Shown here in pieces: positions 23,417 through 37,900 of a DNA stretch of 64,000 bases (positions are counted from its first letter, which is position 1; each line of letters opens with the position of its first letter). The translations under genes and the position numbers were made by a program. The notes under the pieces were generated by a model. The model did no database searches and was not told the origin of the DNA. It saw only the letters and a program-made list of their open reading frames with translations. Source of the stretch: Siderastrea radians (taxonomy: Eukaryota > Cnidaria > Anthozoa > Scleractinia > Rhizangiidae); assembly GCA_964017195.1 (NCBI GenBank), contig OZ024896.1, positions 31,097,430-31,161,429 on the forward strand, read 5' to 3'.

Positions 23417-24598
23417 CCGGAAACTACAAAGTTCAAATTGAAATTACGGGATTTGTATGCAGAGAACCTAATTAGTTTGAGATGTCATAGCAGTCACGCG
23501 TGCTGGCTGCTACAAAGTTGAACTAATGAAATTAATCTGTAAAAGTAATAAGCTTTCCCGTTCACGAGTGTCAGAATTCAAAATTGGACTGGCTGGAAAT
23601 CTGTTACTTTATTTTGGAACTAATGCTCAATTGCTAAACATTATAAATTAAACGGTAGATCTAGAACTGGCGGTTGTTGGAAGTATGCAATACCTTTCCG
23701 GGTGCTCATATCATGTCCGTTATATCAGGTATTCTGATAAAGCCCCCCCCCCCCCTGGCGGGGGGACTTGGCGCATGTTTCGGTATAGGGGTGCCGCTGC
23801 GGTATTGAAAGCCTGACCCTGTTTAGGACAACAAAAACCAGGCTAAAATACCTAAGGTCCCTGATTAGGACAAACGACAAGATGCACACTCTCTTGTTTT
23901 GCATAATTTTGAAGTGTTTCAGAAACCGGCAAACGTCTCTGATTAAGCCATATTCAACGACAACAATCGCGCAACTATGAATTGTGTAACTATATCGTGC
24001 AACTACGCCTTGTTTAGGAGACGTTCAGACCCTGTTTAGGACAGACTCGCATTACATTATACACCCTGTTGAGGACAGAGAGGCCAAAAACCATACTCTG
24101 TCCAGTGGCACATTCCCGCATAGGCCTATGAGGGAGTACCCTCCCCCCACGGAGGGGGGGGGATACAGCGCGGTGTTACTCGTTGGTGTTACTTGTTAGG
24201 TCGTTATTTTCGGAGAATTGTTACTAAGTGGATTGTCAAGTTTCTTTCGGGATCTGCTAAGGGCTTCCAAGTTTTTCATTAATTTCCAAGCATAACAGCA
24301 TTTACACTTGAAGCCGGATTCTTACACTAGCGATGCAACTCGCAAGCCGACTTGCTGTTTACATTTTGTAATTATAAATTATCCCCACGAATGGAAACAA
24401 AAACCGGCAACTCAAGAAGGAAGGTTAAGTTCATGCACCGAAAAATCCACTACCATTATTTTTCTAGCTTATTTAATTTGCCTGACACTTTGAAAAAATT
24501 AAACCCCAACTCAGATTTTATCTTTTCCACTTATCCTACCACTTCTCCTATGACGACAAAGCAGTTCCTGATTTCAGTTTGAACTTTGTAGTTTCCGG
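23417..24598. mobile_element. TIR element of about 1.18 kb, copy 2
   Basis: Counterpart of 6,211-7,386 with the same ends. It was carried along by the block duplication rather than inserted separately. Confidence 0.65.
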
Positions 24599-26594
24599 GA
24601 AAATTTGGTTGGATTAGGGGAATCCCTTGGGCAGGGAACAAACCGTCCTCGTATGACGTGAATACTTCTTACGTAAAAACATTTAACCGCATAGTTTATA
24701 GGAGACTACAACAGGAAATGACTCACAAAGTATCGTAAATTTCTTTAAAGTAGTTTCAAAACACCAGCTGCATGAACCCAGCTTTGATTTCCTCCATTTA
24801 TAAAAAGTTGTTTTGAAAGTTAAATCGTGTTTGTGATACAACTAATAAGAGAACGGCAATAACTATCGTTGAGCCTACATTCTCCTTCGTCTTCTGTAAT
24901 ACCTTTATTTTCTCAGTTAAACGCCCCCGGCGTTTATTTCAAACTTGGTGGACCCGGCGTTTGTTTGAATAAGCAGTTTATTTGGGCCCGCCATCTTTTC
25001 AGAAAGGGTTATTATTCGTTTTTCTTGGCAGCCGTGTATCGTGCCCTTAAATCTTAAATTATACGACAAATAAACGTCTGACATGTCTGAGGGGCTTGTT
25101 TACAATTCTCTCCTCTATACCTGGCGTTTAATCGAGAAAATACGGTACAAACCTAATTGCAATAACGTCATTAAAAATAAATAAATAAACAAATAAAAGA
25201 GAAATGAAAAAGCTTCATCCGAATAAATAAAGTGAGCGATCTGCATACATAACCGTACGCTCTGACGAACGACTGACACTCGAGACAGTTTGTGAATATC
25301 AACTGAGTTAATAACAAAATTGACATCTATTGCGTGAGCAGAAGCATAATTTTTCTGGCGTGAGTGCTTAAAATTGACGATTATTAAAATCTAAGAATGT
25401 AATTTGCATGCTAAATGAAACCCTTTTTGGCTTTGTTCATTTTTTTCTTTTTTCTTTTTTGTATAACAAAGTTGTTGCAAATAGGTGTCAGTATATCTTT
25501 TTCGAATTCGAAACAACAGAATGATCGTCAATAGCAACAATTACTCTAGCTTTTCTCGAAATTACCGGACATAAATACTTTACATTTCCGGCGGCGCCGT
25601 AAAATACTGTATGTTTGTTGTTTTTTTTTCGGATAGTTCAAATAGTAGCTGGGATTTAATTTTGGGGTATAAACATGAGTTAATCATGCGGTTATTACAT
25701 CACGTTCTTTTTGAGAAAAAACAAACAAAACAAAACAAAACAAAACAAACCAAAACCGAACAAAACATAAAAGAGAAAAAACGTGTTACTGGAAAATCAA
25801 AAAATAGTCACAAGACACGTATAGACACTCAAAAACTCAGGGAAAATAAAACTATTTGATCTACAAAATTGTAAGGGCAATTCGAGTCAGCAAGACGGTG
25901 TTCGAATTAATGGGTCGTCAAAATTCTACCGCTCTCCTGTACGCGTTTCCGTATCAGCGGATATGACGCTTTGTCATGCCTGGTTATCTTTTTCCTGAAC
26001 ATGTAAAAGGTGAAGTGGTGTAGGGGGGAGAAGACACATAGCGTAGTGCTGATGTTTACGTTGCATTCCTTGTACAGGAATTTGTTGCGAAGCAAATTTT
26101 CGCGTTTTCCGCGTTTTGATGTCGCGGAAATATAAAGAAATAAAAGTTTTAAGAAGTTATTCAAATTCGCGGAAATCTAGTATCGCTAATTCGGAAAATG
26201 TCCATCTTCCAGTAATTTATACGAATATTAAAGTTAGAAATTAGTTTCAGTCACACGCTGTTTAAGTTAGCATTTTTATTACTGAATAAATCACCGTTTT
26301 TTGTTCAAAAATTCCCACAGTCACTAAATATTCAACTGATTCACTCTAAACTTAGTGAGTTTCCTTTCACAGTTTTGTTGTAAATGAACTACCTCCAAAG
26401 GCAGCTTATCTGGAGTGTTCTCCCCCGTCTATATCGTTTTGTTTATCAAGCAACCGGAAGTGCGTTCAAGGTCAAGTCCGCCGAAACATGCTAATTCGAT
26501 CGCACTGGCATCAATTAATTTTTCTTCTAAGAACTAAACAACGTTACGTGATTTCCGCCCTTCGATTAATTTGTCTCTTTACGTAGAACTCTGC

Positions 26595-26601
26595 TATAAA
26601 A
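26595..26601 (+). promoter_or_regulatory. TATA motif of C2
   Basis: TATAAAA, 123 bp upstream of the C2 ATG. Confidence 0.6.
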
Positions 26602-26717
26602 CAGAACGTGATATCCCCTTGTTTCGTTAGTACAACAGACACGCGATGCGAGGAGTATTTAACAAGAAGCAATACGAGAAAGGAGACAACTTTTATTCTT
26701 GAAAGAAAAAAATCCAA

Positions 26718-27206
26718 ATGGCCGGCGGTGGATTAAGTTTTTTCAACAGAAGTGTTCCATCGATTGCAATTCACAGCCTCTTTGACAAATACGACACGAA
26801 AAAGGCTGGAAAACTCGACGAGAGAGAAATGAAATCTTTCCTCGAGGAGGCATTGGGTCTTGACTTTGAGCAGGCTCAAATTTATTTCTTTCTCGTGGAC
26901 AAGGATGGAGACCAAGGAATATCATACGGAGAATTCAAAGACTGGCTACGAAGCGAAGAAAACTTCCAGCGTTTGAACGATACCTCAAAGTTTGAGCAAG
27001 TCTGTACAGCTTATGAATATTTCAAAGAATTCGACACGGACAACAGTGGTACTTTGGACAGACAGCAGTTCGAAGATCTGATGAAGTTCCTGGGTTACTG
27101 TTCAGGGGATATGGACAAGGCATTTGAGACCATGGACAGACTCAATGATGGCAAAATTTCGTTCTGGGAATTCATGATCTGGTTGAACTGGGCACCAATT
27201 GAATAG
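26718..27206 (+). CDS. Four-EF-hand calcium-binding protein, type C (C2)
   Basis: Intronless, 162 aa, paralogue of C1 at an offset of 17,308. Loops lie at 26-37, 61-72, 106-117 and 140-151; loop 3 (DTDNSGTLDRQQ) keeps Asp at position 9 but has Gln at position 12. Relative to C1 the changes are K82N, E84Q, S89T, M97T, G114D, E130G and A137E. The first 81 and last 25 residues are identical. It is followed by the same 3' flank as C1 up to about 27,935. Confidence 0.9.
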   Translation: MAGGGLSFFNRSVPSIAIHSLFDKYDTKKAGKLDEREMKSFLEEALGLDFEQAQIYFFLVDKDGDQGISYGEFKDWLRSEENFQRLNDTSKFEQVCTAYEYFKEFDTDNSGTLDRQQFEDLMKFLGYCSGDMDKAFETMDRLNDGKISFWEFMIWLNWAPIE

Positions 27207-27935
27207 TCTACGCATTTAACAGCTCACCCCCGCATAGGTCACGTACGGAGTGACGAAGCCTTTTTCAAGACACCCGTAGAGAGCTTTACCAGTTTGCTGG
27301 TGAACTACAGTAATACAGACAATTCAATATGAATCAGAAGTCATCAGGGAACATTGCATTGTGCTACCACTGTATAAAGCAAATATATTAAAAATGCAGG
27401 CTAACGTTTACCCGTTTATATAGATTGTAATCAGGAAAGACAATTCAACTTGAAAGTCATGTTGAACAATGTATAAAGAGAACTATATTGTAACTGTCAG
27501 TGGCGTTTACACTGTATCTGGTTTGAGTTCATATATATCCGTTGTATGATACTATATTATTTAATGCATTGTACGAGAATATATTATACTAAATAAATTA
27601 TTGATCATGCAAAACCATTGTCAGAGTATTTTTAGAAAGTTAGTTGAGGGCTGGAGGTAGATTTATGTTAAAAACCAAAAACCAAAGTAAATTCATCAGC
27701 GTCCAGAATAAACACAGATAGTGTAAACCGACCAGAAATGGAATTTAAAACCAGCAAGTGGTGCTTGGAGCGGAGAAACATCTGCTTCACTCCCAGATTC
27801 CCTAATGTAACAGTCAATTCCAAAACCGCCCATCCTTCCTCCCCCCTCCCCCACGGGCAAACCCCGGGCATTTGCCAGTGACTTTTTTGAAAAATTTTGG
27901 TCAAATTCTCCGCTATGTTTGCAGTTTAGACGGTG
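27207..27935. repeat. C2 3' flank, shared with C1
   Basis: Matches 9,899-10,620. The shared part includes a C-rich stretch and GTCAATTCCAAAACCGCCCA (near 27,813), which recurs inverted near 29,555. Homology stops at the point where the first copy is fused to the truncated A gene. Confidence 0.75.
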
Positions 27936-28214
27936 AAATGCCCCACCGGTTAGAGCTTCAAAGAGCGTCAAATCCCCCACACTCCAGGTATATTGCAGCA
28001 ACTCAGGATTCAAAAATTTTCCCATGTGTCAAACCGTTTATTCAAATGTAAGCATTCTATAATAAACAGTTGGCTACTGTTTGGATTAAGATTTATGTCA
28101 ACTGCAATTTTAAAAATACAAGAATGATCTGCTATAAAACACGACTGAAATATCCAAAGTCTCTCAAAGCTATCTTGCGGAGGTTTCTTAATTTCAATAA
28201 AAATGTTCTTTTTA

Positions 28215-28575
28215 GGGGCCGATTACATGGCGAATTTCAGCCCGGGCTGAAATTTTCTTGCGATAACATGGTGAATTTCAGCCCGGGCGCAATGCTTAAA
28301 ATTGGGCGGGAAACGTTTGTAGGCAAGCGTTTTACCTTCACAACTCAAGCGGTGCGCATGCCAAAGTCCAGTTTCAGCTCGGACTGAAATTTGAATTCGA
28401 TTACATGAGGTTTTTCAGCCCGGTTTCACGAAATTTCAGCCCGGGCTGAAACTCAGCCCGCGGTGAAACTCTCTTCATGTAATCGCAAACGTCTTTTTAA
28501 GAAGTTTTGTTCAGGAAGCCGAGCTGAAATCTCAGCCCGGCTAACCAGGCTGAAATTTGCCATGTAATCGGCCCC
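28215..28575. mobile_element. Harbinger-like MITE tiled with TTTCAGCCCGGGCTGAAA, copy 2
   Basis: Same ends as the element at 13,426, with perfect TTA target duplications at 28,212-28,214 and 28,576-28,578. It is 361 bp, shorter because of internal losses. It was independently inserted, since its flanks differ from the first copy. Confidence 0.9.
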
Positions 28576-28953
28576 TTAGAAAGCTCACATTTAACGGGCT
28601 TTTTCAAAGACTCTCAAATGCTGCAACAAAACTGTGACTATAATAAACTCTATATATCTATATATTTTTTAAATACAGCGATTGATCATTTCTCGTATTT
28701 TCTGATACCGTAAATATTTTTAAACGTCAGCAAAGTTCGCCCTATACAGACATCATGTCATTTTTTCTCTCTTGTTTCTTTCTTTGCCGAGTCGCTTTTG
28801 CCTTTTCAACCCCTCTTGCCCTGTTTAATGCATTTTGCTACAGATGATCCGCTTCCAGACGAGGTCTAGGATTGGTCGAGGAGAACAATAGGTAAAGAAC
28901 GAAACAATAACCCTAACCCTGATAATAATAGACGGTGCAGGTTATAGGGACCA

Positions 28954-29209
28954 ATGAAATTAGAGGTTTGGAACCGTGCAGGTCTAGCGAGAGAAGTTTA
29001 TGAATATTAATCTGCCAGATCACTCGTTGCATGCAGCATTCTGTCACGTCATCCGCTCATGAATAAACGAATAACAAAATGAAATTAGAGGTTTGGAACC
29101 GTGCCGGTCTAGCGAAAGAAAGAGAAGTTTATGAATATTAATCCGCCAGATCACTCGTTGCATGCAGCATTCTGTCACGTCATCCGCTCATGAATAAACG
29201 AATAACAAA
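28954..29209. repeat. 125-bp tandem duplication
   Basis: ATGAAATTAGAGGTTTGGAA starts at 28,954 and 29,079, and the following sequence matches up to ATAACAAAAT near 29,209. Confidence 0.85.
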
Positions 29210-31429
<2,220 letters not shown>

Positions 31430-31435
31430 TATAAG
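31430..31435 (+). promoter_or_regulatory. TATA-like motif of gene D
   Basis: TATAAG, 93 bp upstream of the ATG, comparable with the other paralogues. Confidence 0.5.
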
Positions 31436-31522
31436 CCACCTGCTTTTCGAGCTTAGAGTATTAAGAGAACAGCAGCCTACAACCCAACCTATCGATCAAT
31501 ATTAAGATCGTTTTTCTTCGCA

Positions 31523-32008
31523 ATGCAAGCAGGAACAAGTTTCTTCGATCACAACACACCAACTATTGTGATACGAAGTCTCTTCGACAAGTACGACAAA
31601 AGTGGAACAGGCACACTCGATGCTAGCGAGTTGAATGATCTCTTGCAGAAAGACTTAGGCTTCAAGAAAGATCAAGCGAAGGTGTATTCCCTGTTATTGG
31701 ATAAAGACGGCGATCAGAGCATTTCTTTCGAAGAATTCCTCGCCTGGCTTCGAAGCGGAGAAAGGTTTGAAGTCATCAATGATCAGACAAGATTTAAAAC
31801 TCTTTGCAAAGCAGTGGAGTTGTTCAAAACTTATGACAAAGATAACAGCAATAGTTTGAGCCAGAAAGAATTTAAACATTTACTTCATTCCCTTGGATAT
31901 CATGAGGTAGATGCACAGAAGTTTTTCGAATATCTGGATGAACACAAGAATGGCAAGATTTCATTCTGGGAGTTACTAAAATGGCTAAACTGGGTACCTA
32001 TGGAGTAA
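31523..32008 (+). CDS. Four-EF-hand calcium-binding protein, type D
   Basis: Intronless, 161 aa, starting MQAGTSFF. Loops: 25-36 (DKSGTGTLDASE), 60-71 (DKDGDQSISFEE), 105-116 (DKDNSNSLSQKE) and 139-150 (DEHKNGKISFWE). It is the only copy whose third loop keeps Glu at position 12, so loops 1-3 all look competent. It ends in the family signature LLKWLNWVPME. It is present once, outside the duplicated modules, and could represent the ancestral state. AATAAA at about 32,168 is a candidate poly(A) signal. A cytosolic calcium sensor is inferred. Confidence 0.9.
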   Translation: MQAGTSFFDHNTPTIVIRSLFDKYDKSGTGTLDASELNDLLQKDLGFKKDQAKVYSLLLDKDGDQSISFEEFLAWLRSGERFEVINDQTRFKTLCKAVELFKTYDKDNSNSLSQKEFKHLLHSLGYHEVDAQKFFEYLDEHKNGKISFWELLKWLNWVPME

Positions 32009-33599
32009 CAAGCTATAAACAACTCAATAGTTCAAATACCTACAACCAGAACTACCGCCAATCCTAATTCTCCAACTCTTTCGCATGAATTTTATAATTT
32101 TATTTATGAGAATTAAGTGACAAGACAGTAAGTTCTCTTTCTGGGAAATACTGATTGAAATGGAATGGAATAAATTGGTTTCCCGTCGACTAACCGAGGA
32201 TAAACAACGCATAACATAGAATAACAATAACGCTGTTGAAATGCTAATTGAATAGAAATAACCATGCAAACCGCATTTCATGAATTGCGTTTAGTTCAAG
32301 TTTGGAAAATTTTGTTTAGGCTCAACATTTTTTTCTGAGACGAATTTGAACTTCTTTTATTCCTTCTTGTAATTCAAATAGAAATCTTGCGGGGAAGCTG
32401 CAGTGTAAAAAGACAGGAATGAAAATCGCAAAATCCCGGAAGCTGGTAAAGATTGAAGAAATAACATAAAACAATATTATCTTCGCTTGAATGAAAAACG
32501 CGAAGCAGTTAAGACACCATCTTAATTCAGGCAAAATGCACAAATTCAGCAAATGAGATGCTTATTTCAACTAGAGGTTGTTAAGAGCTGCGCGGTATTA
32601 TTTCTGCCGTCATTTTGTAAACTATGCCGCGCATAAATAGATCGGCATTGCATGATAAGTATTTCTATTTACTTGAATGATCTTGTCTGTGGGCTGTGTT
32701 GGAAAACAAAATAATTGAAATATTTGTAGGTCACATAAGAAGTTTTACATTGAGGATAGTGAAAGAAAATTTTGACAATGAAATGCTTCTTTCTTCGATT
32801 TAGTTTCAAACAAATAATTTTCAAAAGGAGGACATCAATAGCATTAAAATGACAAGTGATCAGTGATGTAATATGTAAGCCTTTGTTGGCTAACTTACCA
32901 CATGTTTCATTTTGGCTCATTTCACTTTTTCGTGATTACATCTTGTCATGCATGATTATTTCTACACTTCATTTATTTTGGCACACTGCATTTTGTACAC
33001 CAAAGCATGTAGTATGTTACCCAATTTTATTATTTTAATTTTGGGATTCAATTTTATATTTAACTATCACAAAATATTACTACATGTAGGCAAAAAAAGA
33101 ATAATAATAACAAAAATAACAAATATTGTGCCATTGAGAGTGGAGACGACAGCATTTCTTTGAATTAGAAGCACAAACTCGGCCTAACCATAAAGTTATA
33201 TCATGACTCATGATATTATGACAATTTTCGAATAAAGAAGGCACTTGAAAACAATATTTATAGTGTTTATTTTTATTTTGATCATTACATTGCTATGGTA
33301 ACAGCCAGTATGTTATATTGCTTTCAAGGATTTTGAAGTTGATGACGGCTTTAAATATTACAGTGTGTTCATGGGTTCATTCTACACCGGTGGACTGACT
33401 TTTAGCTTACTTGTACAATAATCAACACTGATAATCTAGATATTAAGCATTATCATATTTGTTCATTTGACCATTCAAAATTGGAGGAGCTAATTAGTGG
33501 GTATAACACAACACAGAAGCTATGCACGGTCATACATGTAGCAACTGTGTGGAAGCAAAATACCAGCCTACCAGTGATCAGCATCAGATTTCTCCTTGT
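32009..33599. other. Intergenic, no gene seen
   Basis: AT-rich DNA between the convergent gene D and the V-ATPase gene. No conserved coding frame was seen. Confidence 0.5.
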
Positions 33600-33829
33600 A
33601 ACATCAATGCACAATTAAGTGCACAAGTGTTGAGAGTAAAGGAAATGATCACCAGGGATTAACTTTTTCGATATTTGAACAACTTCTCCCAACTAGCACT
33701 ACAACATAGGTATGACGACCAGTAAGGAGAACTGATTTGCTGACACTGGGCATTGAATAGTTGAGCCATTACGAGGAGGGATACTAGACTACCAAAGTTC
33801 ACTGTTAGGGCTTAAAGGTTTAAACAAGG
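33600..33829. repeat. MITE-like repeat, inverted partner of 34,128-34,325
   Basis: The right edge CACTGTTAGGGCTTAAAGG is the exact inverse of the left edge of the next repeat. The body shares CCAGTAAGGAGAA. A further relative begins at about 36,179 (AACCCTTTAAGCCCCAATAT). A run of 17 G follows at about 33,911. Confidence 0.6.
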
Positions 33830-34127
33830 CAAACTGATAGGTTGGTTGTAAATCCTCCAGAAATTTTCCAGTTACCAACAGAAAAGCTCTGTCAGGCCTA
33901 CGGCCTCAATGGGGGGGGGGGGGGGGGTTATATCACAGTGAGGGGCAAAAAGCAGGATTATCATGGAGATTTTCCTGTTTTGTGGTCAAAAATTTGCTAA
34001 CTCTTATATCCAAGTACATTGCTCATATACGAGTCTCTTGTAGACCACCAAGGAGGTGATATCAAGTAGGACAAACCACAATCAGTATCAGTCTTTACCA
34101 GTTCTAACCAAGACTCAGGGGAAGGAC

Positions 34128-34325
34128 TCTTAAACCTTTAAGCCCTAACAGTGACACAAATGAAATTTCTCTTTACATCATCCCTGCTTGTTAAAACATT
34201 CAAGTGATGAGAATAAAGGATAAGATCTCTTGATATTTAGACAAATTCTCCTCAATAGTCCAGTAAGAAAAGTATGGAGATCAGTAAGGAGAATGTGCAT
34301 TTTTATATTAAGGCTTAAAGGGTTA
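34128..34325. repeat. MITE-like repeat with TTTAAGCC ends
   Basis: Left edge TTAAACCTTTAAGCCCTAAC, right edge TTAAGGCTTAAAGGGTTA. The ends are inverted with respect to each other. Confidence 0.65.
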
Positions 34326-34933
34326 CAAACACTGAGCCACCAAGATGGAATACATTTCCATCGTGGCTATCCCTAACCAAACACACTTATGAATAGTTTC
34401 CACACACGAGAATAGCCATTTTAACAAAACTAAACGATTATTTTTAGGCTTCTTTTGATGCAGGTGAGAACAGGTACATAAATTTTGGCTTTTCAAAGTG
34501 AAAATAAACGACATAGTTCCTTCAAAACAGCTTTTATGGCGCATGTAGGTTATCTATACATGTCATGTCATTTTGAATGCTATTCCAAGACAAAAATAAA
34601 ACAATCTTTGCGTTTGACTGTCATTTAAAATAACTTCCTCTCGCAATAGGAGCAAATTTGTAGTACACTAACGTTTTCCCTTTTATTCTAACATTTCATG
34701 AGGCAGAATAATTAATATTCATGTAATAACTAATAGTCAATTGTAAGAGCATGCCACAATTAAAATTATGGAACAGCTCTATGAAATAGAGTACACGATT
34801 ATTTCGCTCCATCAGTACATAAAATCAGTTAGTGGCTGACCAGTATAATACATCATCAATTATTTTTCTAGATCCATGCATTGAATTTCTTTGCATTCCT
34901 CTCATTCACTGAAATCAGTAGTTTTTGCCCATA

Positions 34934-34972
34934 TTATTCTGGCTTAATACTATTCATGTTAGCTCTACTGGT
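34934..34972 (-). CDS. ATP6V0B: ATP6V0B exon 10
   Basis: Thirteen codons, [12 protein letters not shown] and a stop. The acceptor CCACAG follows a long pyrimidine tract. The TSR start matches the C-terminus of the family. TTTATT at about 34,682 (minus AATAAA) is a candidate poly(A) signal. Confidence 0.8.
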   Translation of the reverse strand, partial: TSRANMNSIKPE

Positions 34973-37900
34973 CTGTGGAAAAAAAATGTAACAAACTTAG
35001 TAAAAGTTACAGATAAAACTGCAAGACCAATGCAAAAGACGGGCTGGCAGGGAGCAGGGATGGCACAGTGGTGAGAGCACTCGCCTCCCACCAATCTGGC
35101 CCAGGTTCAATTCCCGGACCCCGCGTCATACATGTGTTTGGGTTTGTGGGTTTCTTGTTGGTTCTCGTCTTTGCTCCAAGAGGTTTTTCTCCGGGTACTC
35201 CGGTTTTCCCCTCTCCTCCAAAACCAACATTTCCAAGTTTTAATTCGATCTGGATTTCAGTCTCCCGGATAAGCACTGCACTTGTGCACAACTAGAAGAT
35301 CGAGACTTTAATAAAGTTGTTTATTTTATTTTATTTTTTTAAGATGGTATAAATGTGCATGTACATGTACATGTACTCCGGGAAGTATAATTATGATTCA
35401 ATCTTGCAACGACTCATGTCTCTGTTTTTAGCCAGGGCTTCAAATAATACTGGTATGACTTTCATTCCAGTACAAGATAAAAACTTTATATCACATTTGC
35501 ATAAACCATTTTATGGTGGTACGAGTTTCATAAAATGGTGAAAACTAAAGGGATATGAAAGAACAAAAACAAATGAACCTGCGCACTCAAGTCAAATACT
35601 CGGGGAAAAAATTGAGTCCTCCCAACGGGAGTCGTGCCCATGACCTTTCAGGTGCCGGTTGGATGCTCTAGCCACTGAGCTATGGGGAACGGTGAGTAAG
35701 GCCATACAACAGTGGCACCACATTTCCATAATACTGAATTAGGAGTCTCTGTACTGGAATTACATGTAGCTTGCAAGGCAGGCACCAACATGGAAGAGAC
35801 AGGAGGAATTCGTTAGTGTAAGTCTCTTCCTTCATGTTCTGCACTGGTATATCATCATCCCTCCTTTTTTGGTGCCAGCCATACAGGCTACCTGTAAGCG
35901 AATACTGGGCCTCAAACCAGTAACCAGTGTCATGCAAACATCCCCTTAGATACTAAATGAAAGAACTATTAATTTTGCTATCTATGAAAATTTCTCAAGT
36001 TAGTCTGTATGATGAACAAAATGACCAACCTGTATGATGGCTATGATCACACCAAACAGTCCAATGGCACTGCCAAAGATCTCCACAATCAAAACCTTCA
36101 ACACAACACAAGAAGAGAGCAACATTTCCTTAACTTTGTAAAACCGAACACTGGCAAATTACACTCAATTCAACTTCAACCCTTTAAGCCCCAATATCAA
36201 TATGCATATTCTCCTTAGTGTTCTCCATATATTTCTTATGGTGCAAGTTAAGAGAATTTGTACAAACATCAAGACATGTCATATTTGGTGATCATTTCCT
36301 TTGTTCTCATTAATCACCACATAAAGATACCAAGATAAACAAAAGTAGAAAAAAGGGGAAACAAAAACAAAGTGAAAAAAGTAGGACAAAGAACCAACTC
36401 TTGGTAAGCTTTGAGGTGGCAGCTGGGTATTTAGAACGTTTTCACTTGATAAACTGAAATCAGTTATACATCTGTAGATACTCATTGCCACAAAAAATCT
36501 TAAGGGAATTATGAACTAGATGTGCCAAGAGAATACACTAGGAAGAATGGATTGAACTCCTTTAGATACGATGCCCCAAAGAACGAACATAAAATCTTTA
36601 AAAAAACAAATTAGAAATAGGGAGTTAAGTGAATAACCAATTTTAGCTTGTTTATTATACAGTGTACATCTTTATTATGTGGCACGCAATTCTCCAGTCT
36701 AAATTGAGTGTTCTGATTGGTTAGTTTTCGGTCGGGATTTTACAGTACGGACCATTACCATGGAAACGGTCCTTTTTGGATATTTCTTTTCGCGCTCCCA
36801 CTCCCGCAAAATTCAAACTGCGAAAACTCAAGAAGATAAAAAAAGGAAAGGTTTGGAGCTGGTACAAAACAAATGAACGAGGTAAACACGTCTGTTTAGA
36901 AAACGTGCTCCGACTTTTTGATATAAGCAAAAGACTCGCCAGCAGTGAATGAAAAAGCATGGCCAACGTTCTTTATTGACTGTGTGTGTTTATTGTTTTT
37001 TTGTACAGCTATAGACTGTAAGCTGTAAAGAGCCGAGTAAATCAGCCAAGACTTAAACAATAATTATTAAAATTCAGCATTTAAAAAAAGAGTACGTTTC
37101 TCACAAGAAAACCTCTCGGCGAAAAAAAAATGAAAACTGCAAAACAACTAGCAAACGGCTCTCATCAGCAACTGTAAATCGAAAGGAAACGACCACATTC
37201 TTGTCTAGTTTAATATCAATACATTGGCCATCGCTTCAGTCAGCGCTTTCCACATGAACAAATTAAAGCTACATGTACATGCATTAAATTAACAAACTTG
37301 TACCTTGATTCTTCAGCGAGAATTCTACTCTTGTAATGGACATTTTTTAATTATAAAGTTCCTGTCTTTTCAAACATTACGTTATTTACAGATACAAAAG
37401 CTTTACATTTAAGACGATAAGTATACAAAACAGAAAAACTGAGGTAAATAGACAACTTCATGACGACTACAAAGACTAATTACGGGAAAAAAAAAAGAAG
37501 CAGAAAAAAACAATAATAAAATAAATAAATAAAATAAAGTGCCTTACGAAATTTCACCGAAAAGAGATTTAGAGTTGAATTTGAGACTTTGAACTACTTT
37601 TTTCGATAGATATTTTATCTTTTAGGAGGGCTAGGAAGGTTTCGAAGTAGTAGTGTTGTTCATCTTTCGAGGCAGTGTAGATATAGTATTTAGCAATAAG
37701 TACACAGAGGTTTAAGCCAAGTCGTAAAGGAGAGTTAATTGTAAAACCATAGATAATGTTTTTCTCGTGTAACTCAATGGAATCGTCATTTTTGACGTTC
37801 CACCACGTAGCAAACGTATTCCAGAAAGCCTGAACATTCGGACAAGAGACAAAAAGATGTCTCAGAGTTTGCGTTTGCGTGCATAGGTGACATTTATCAT

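Noticed and set aside
28905..28920. CCCTAACCCT as an internal telomere
   Set aside because: Only two short units; far too little to claim telomeric origin.
35007..35295. Proline-rich open frames near 35.1 kb as a gene
   Set aside because: They run across a tRNA-derived SINE on both strands and are by-products of it.
35617..35690. A functional tRNA gene
   Set aside because: Degenerate T loop, C at position 33 and a poorly paired anticodon stem; better read as a SINE head or relic.
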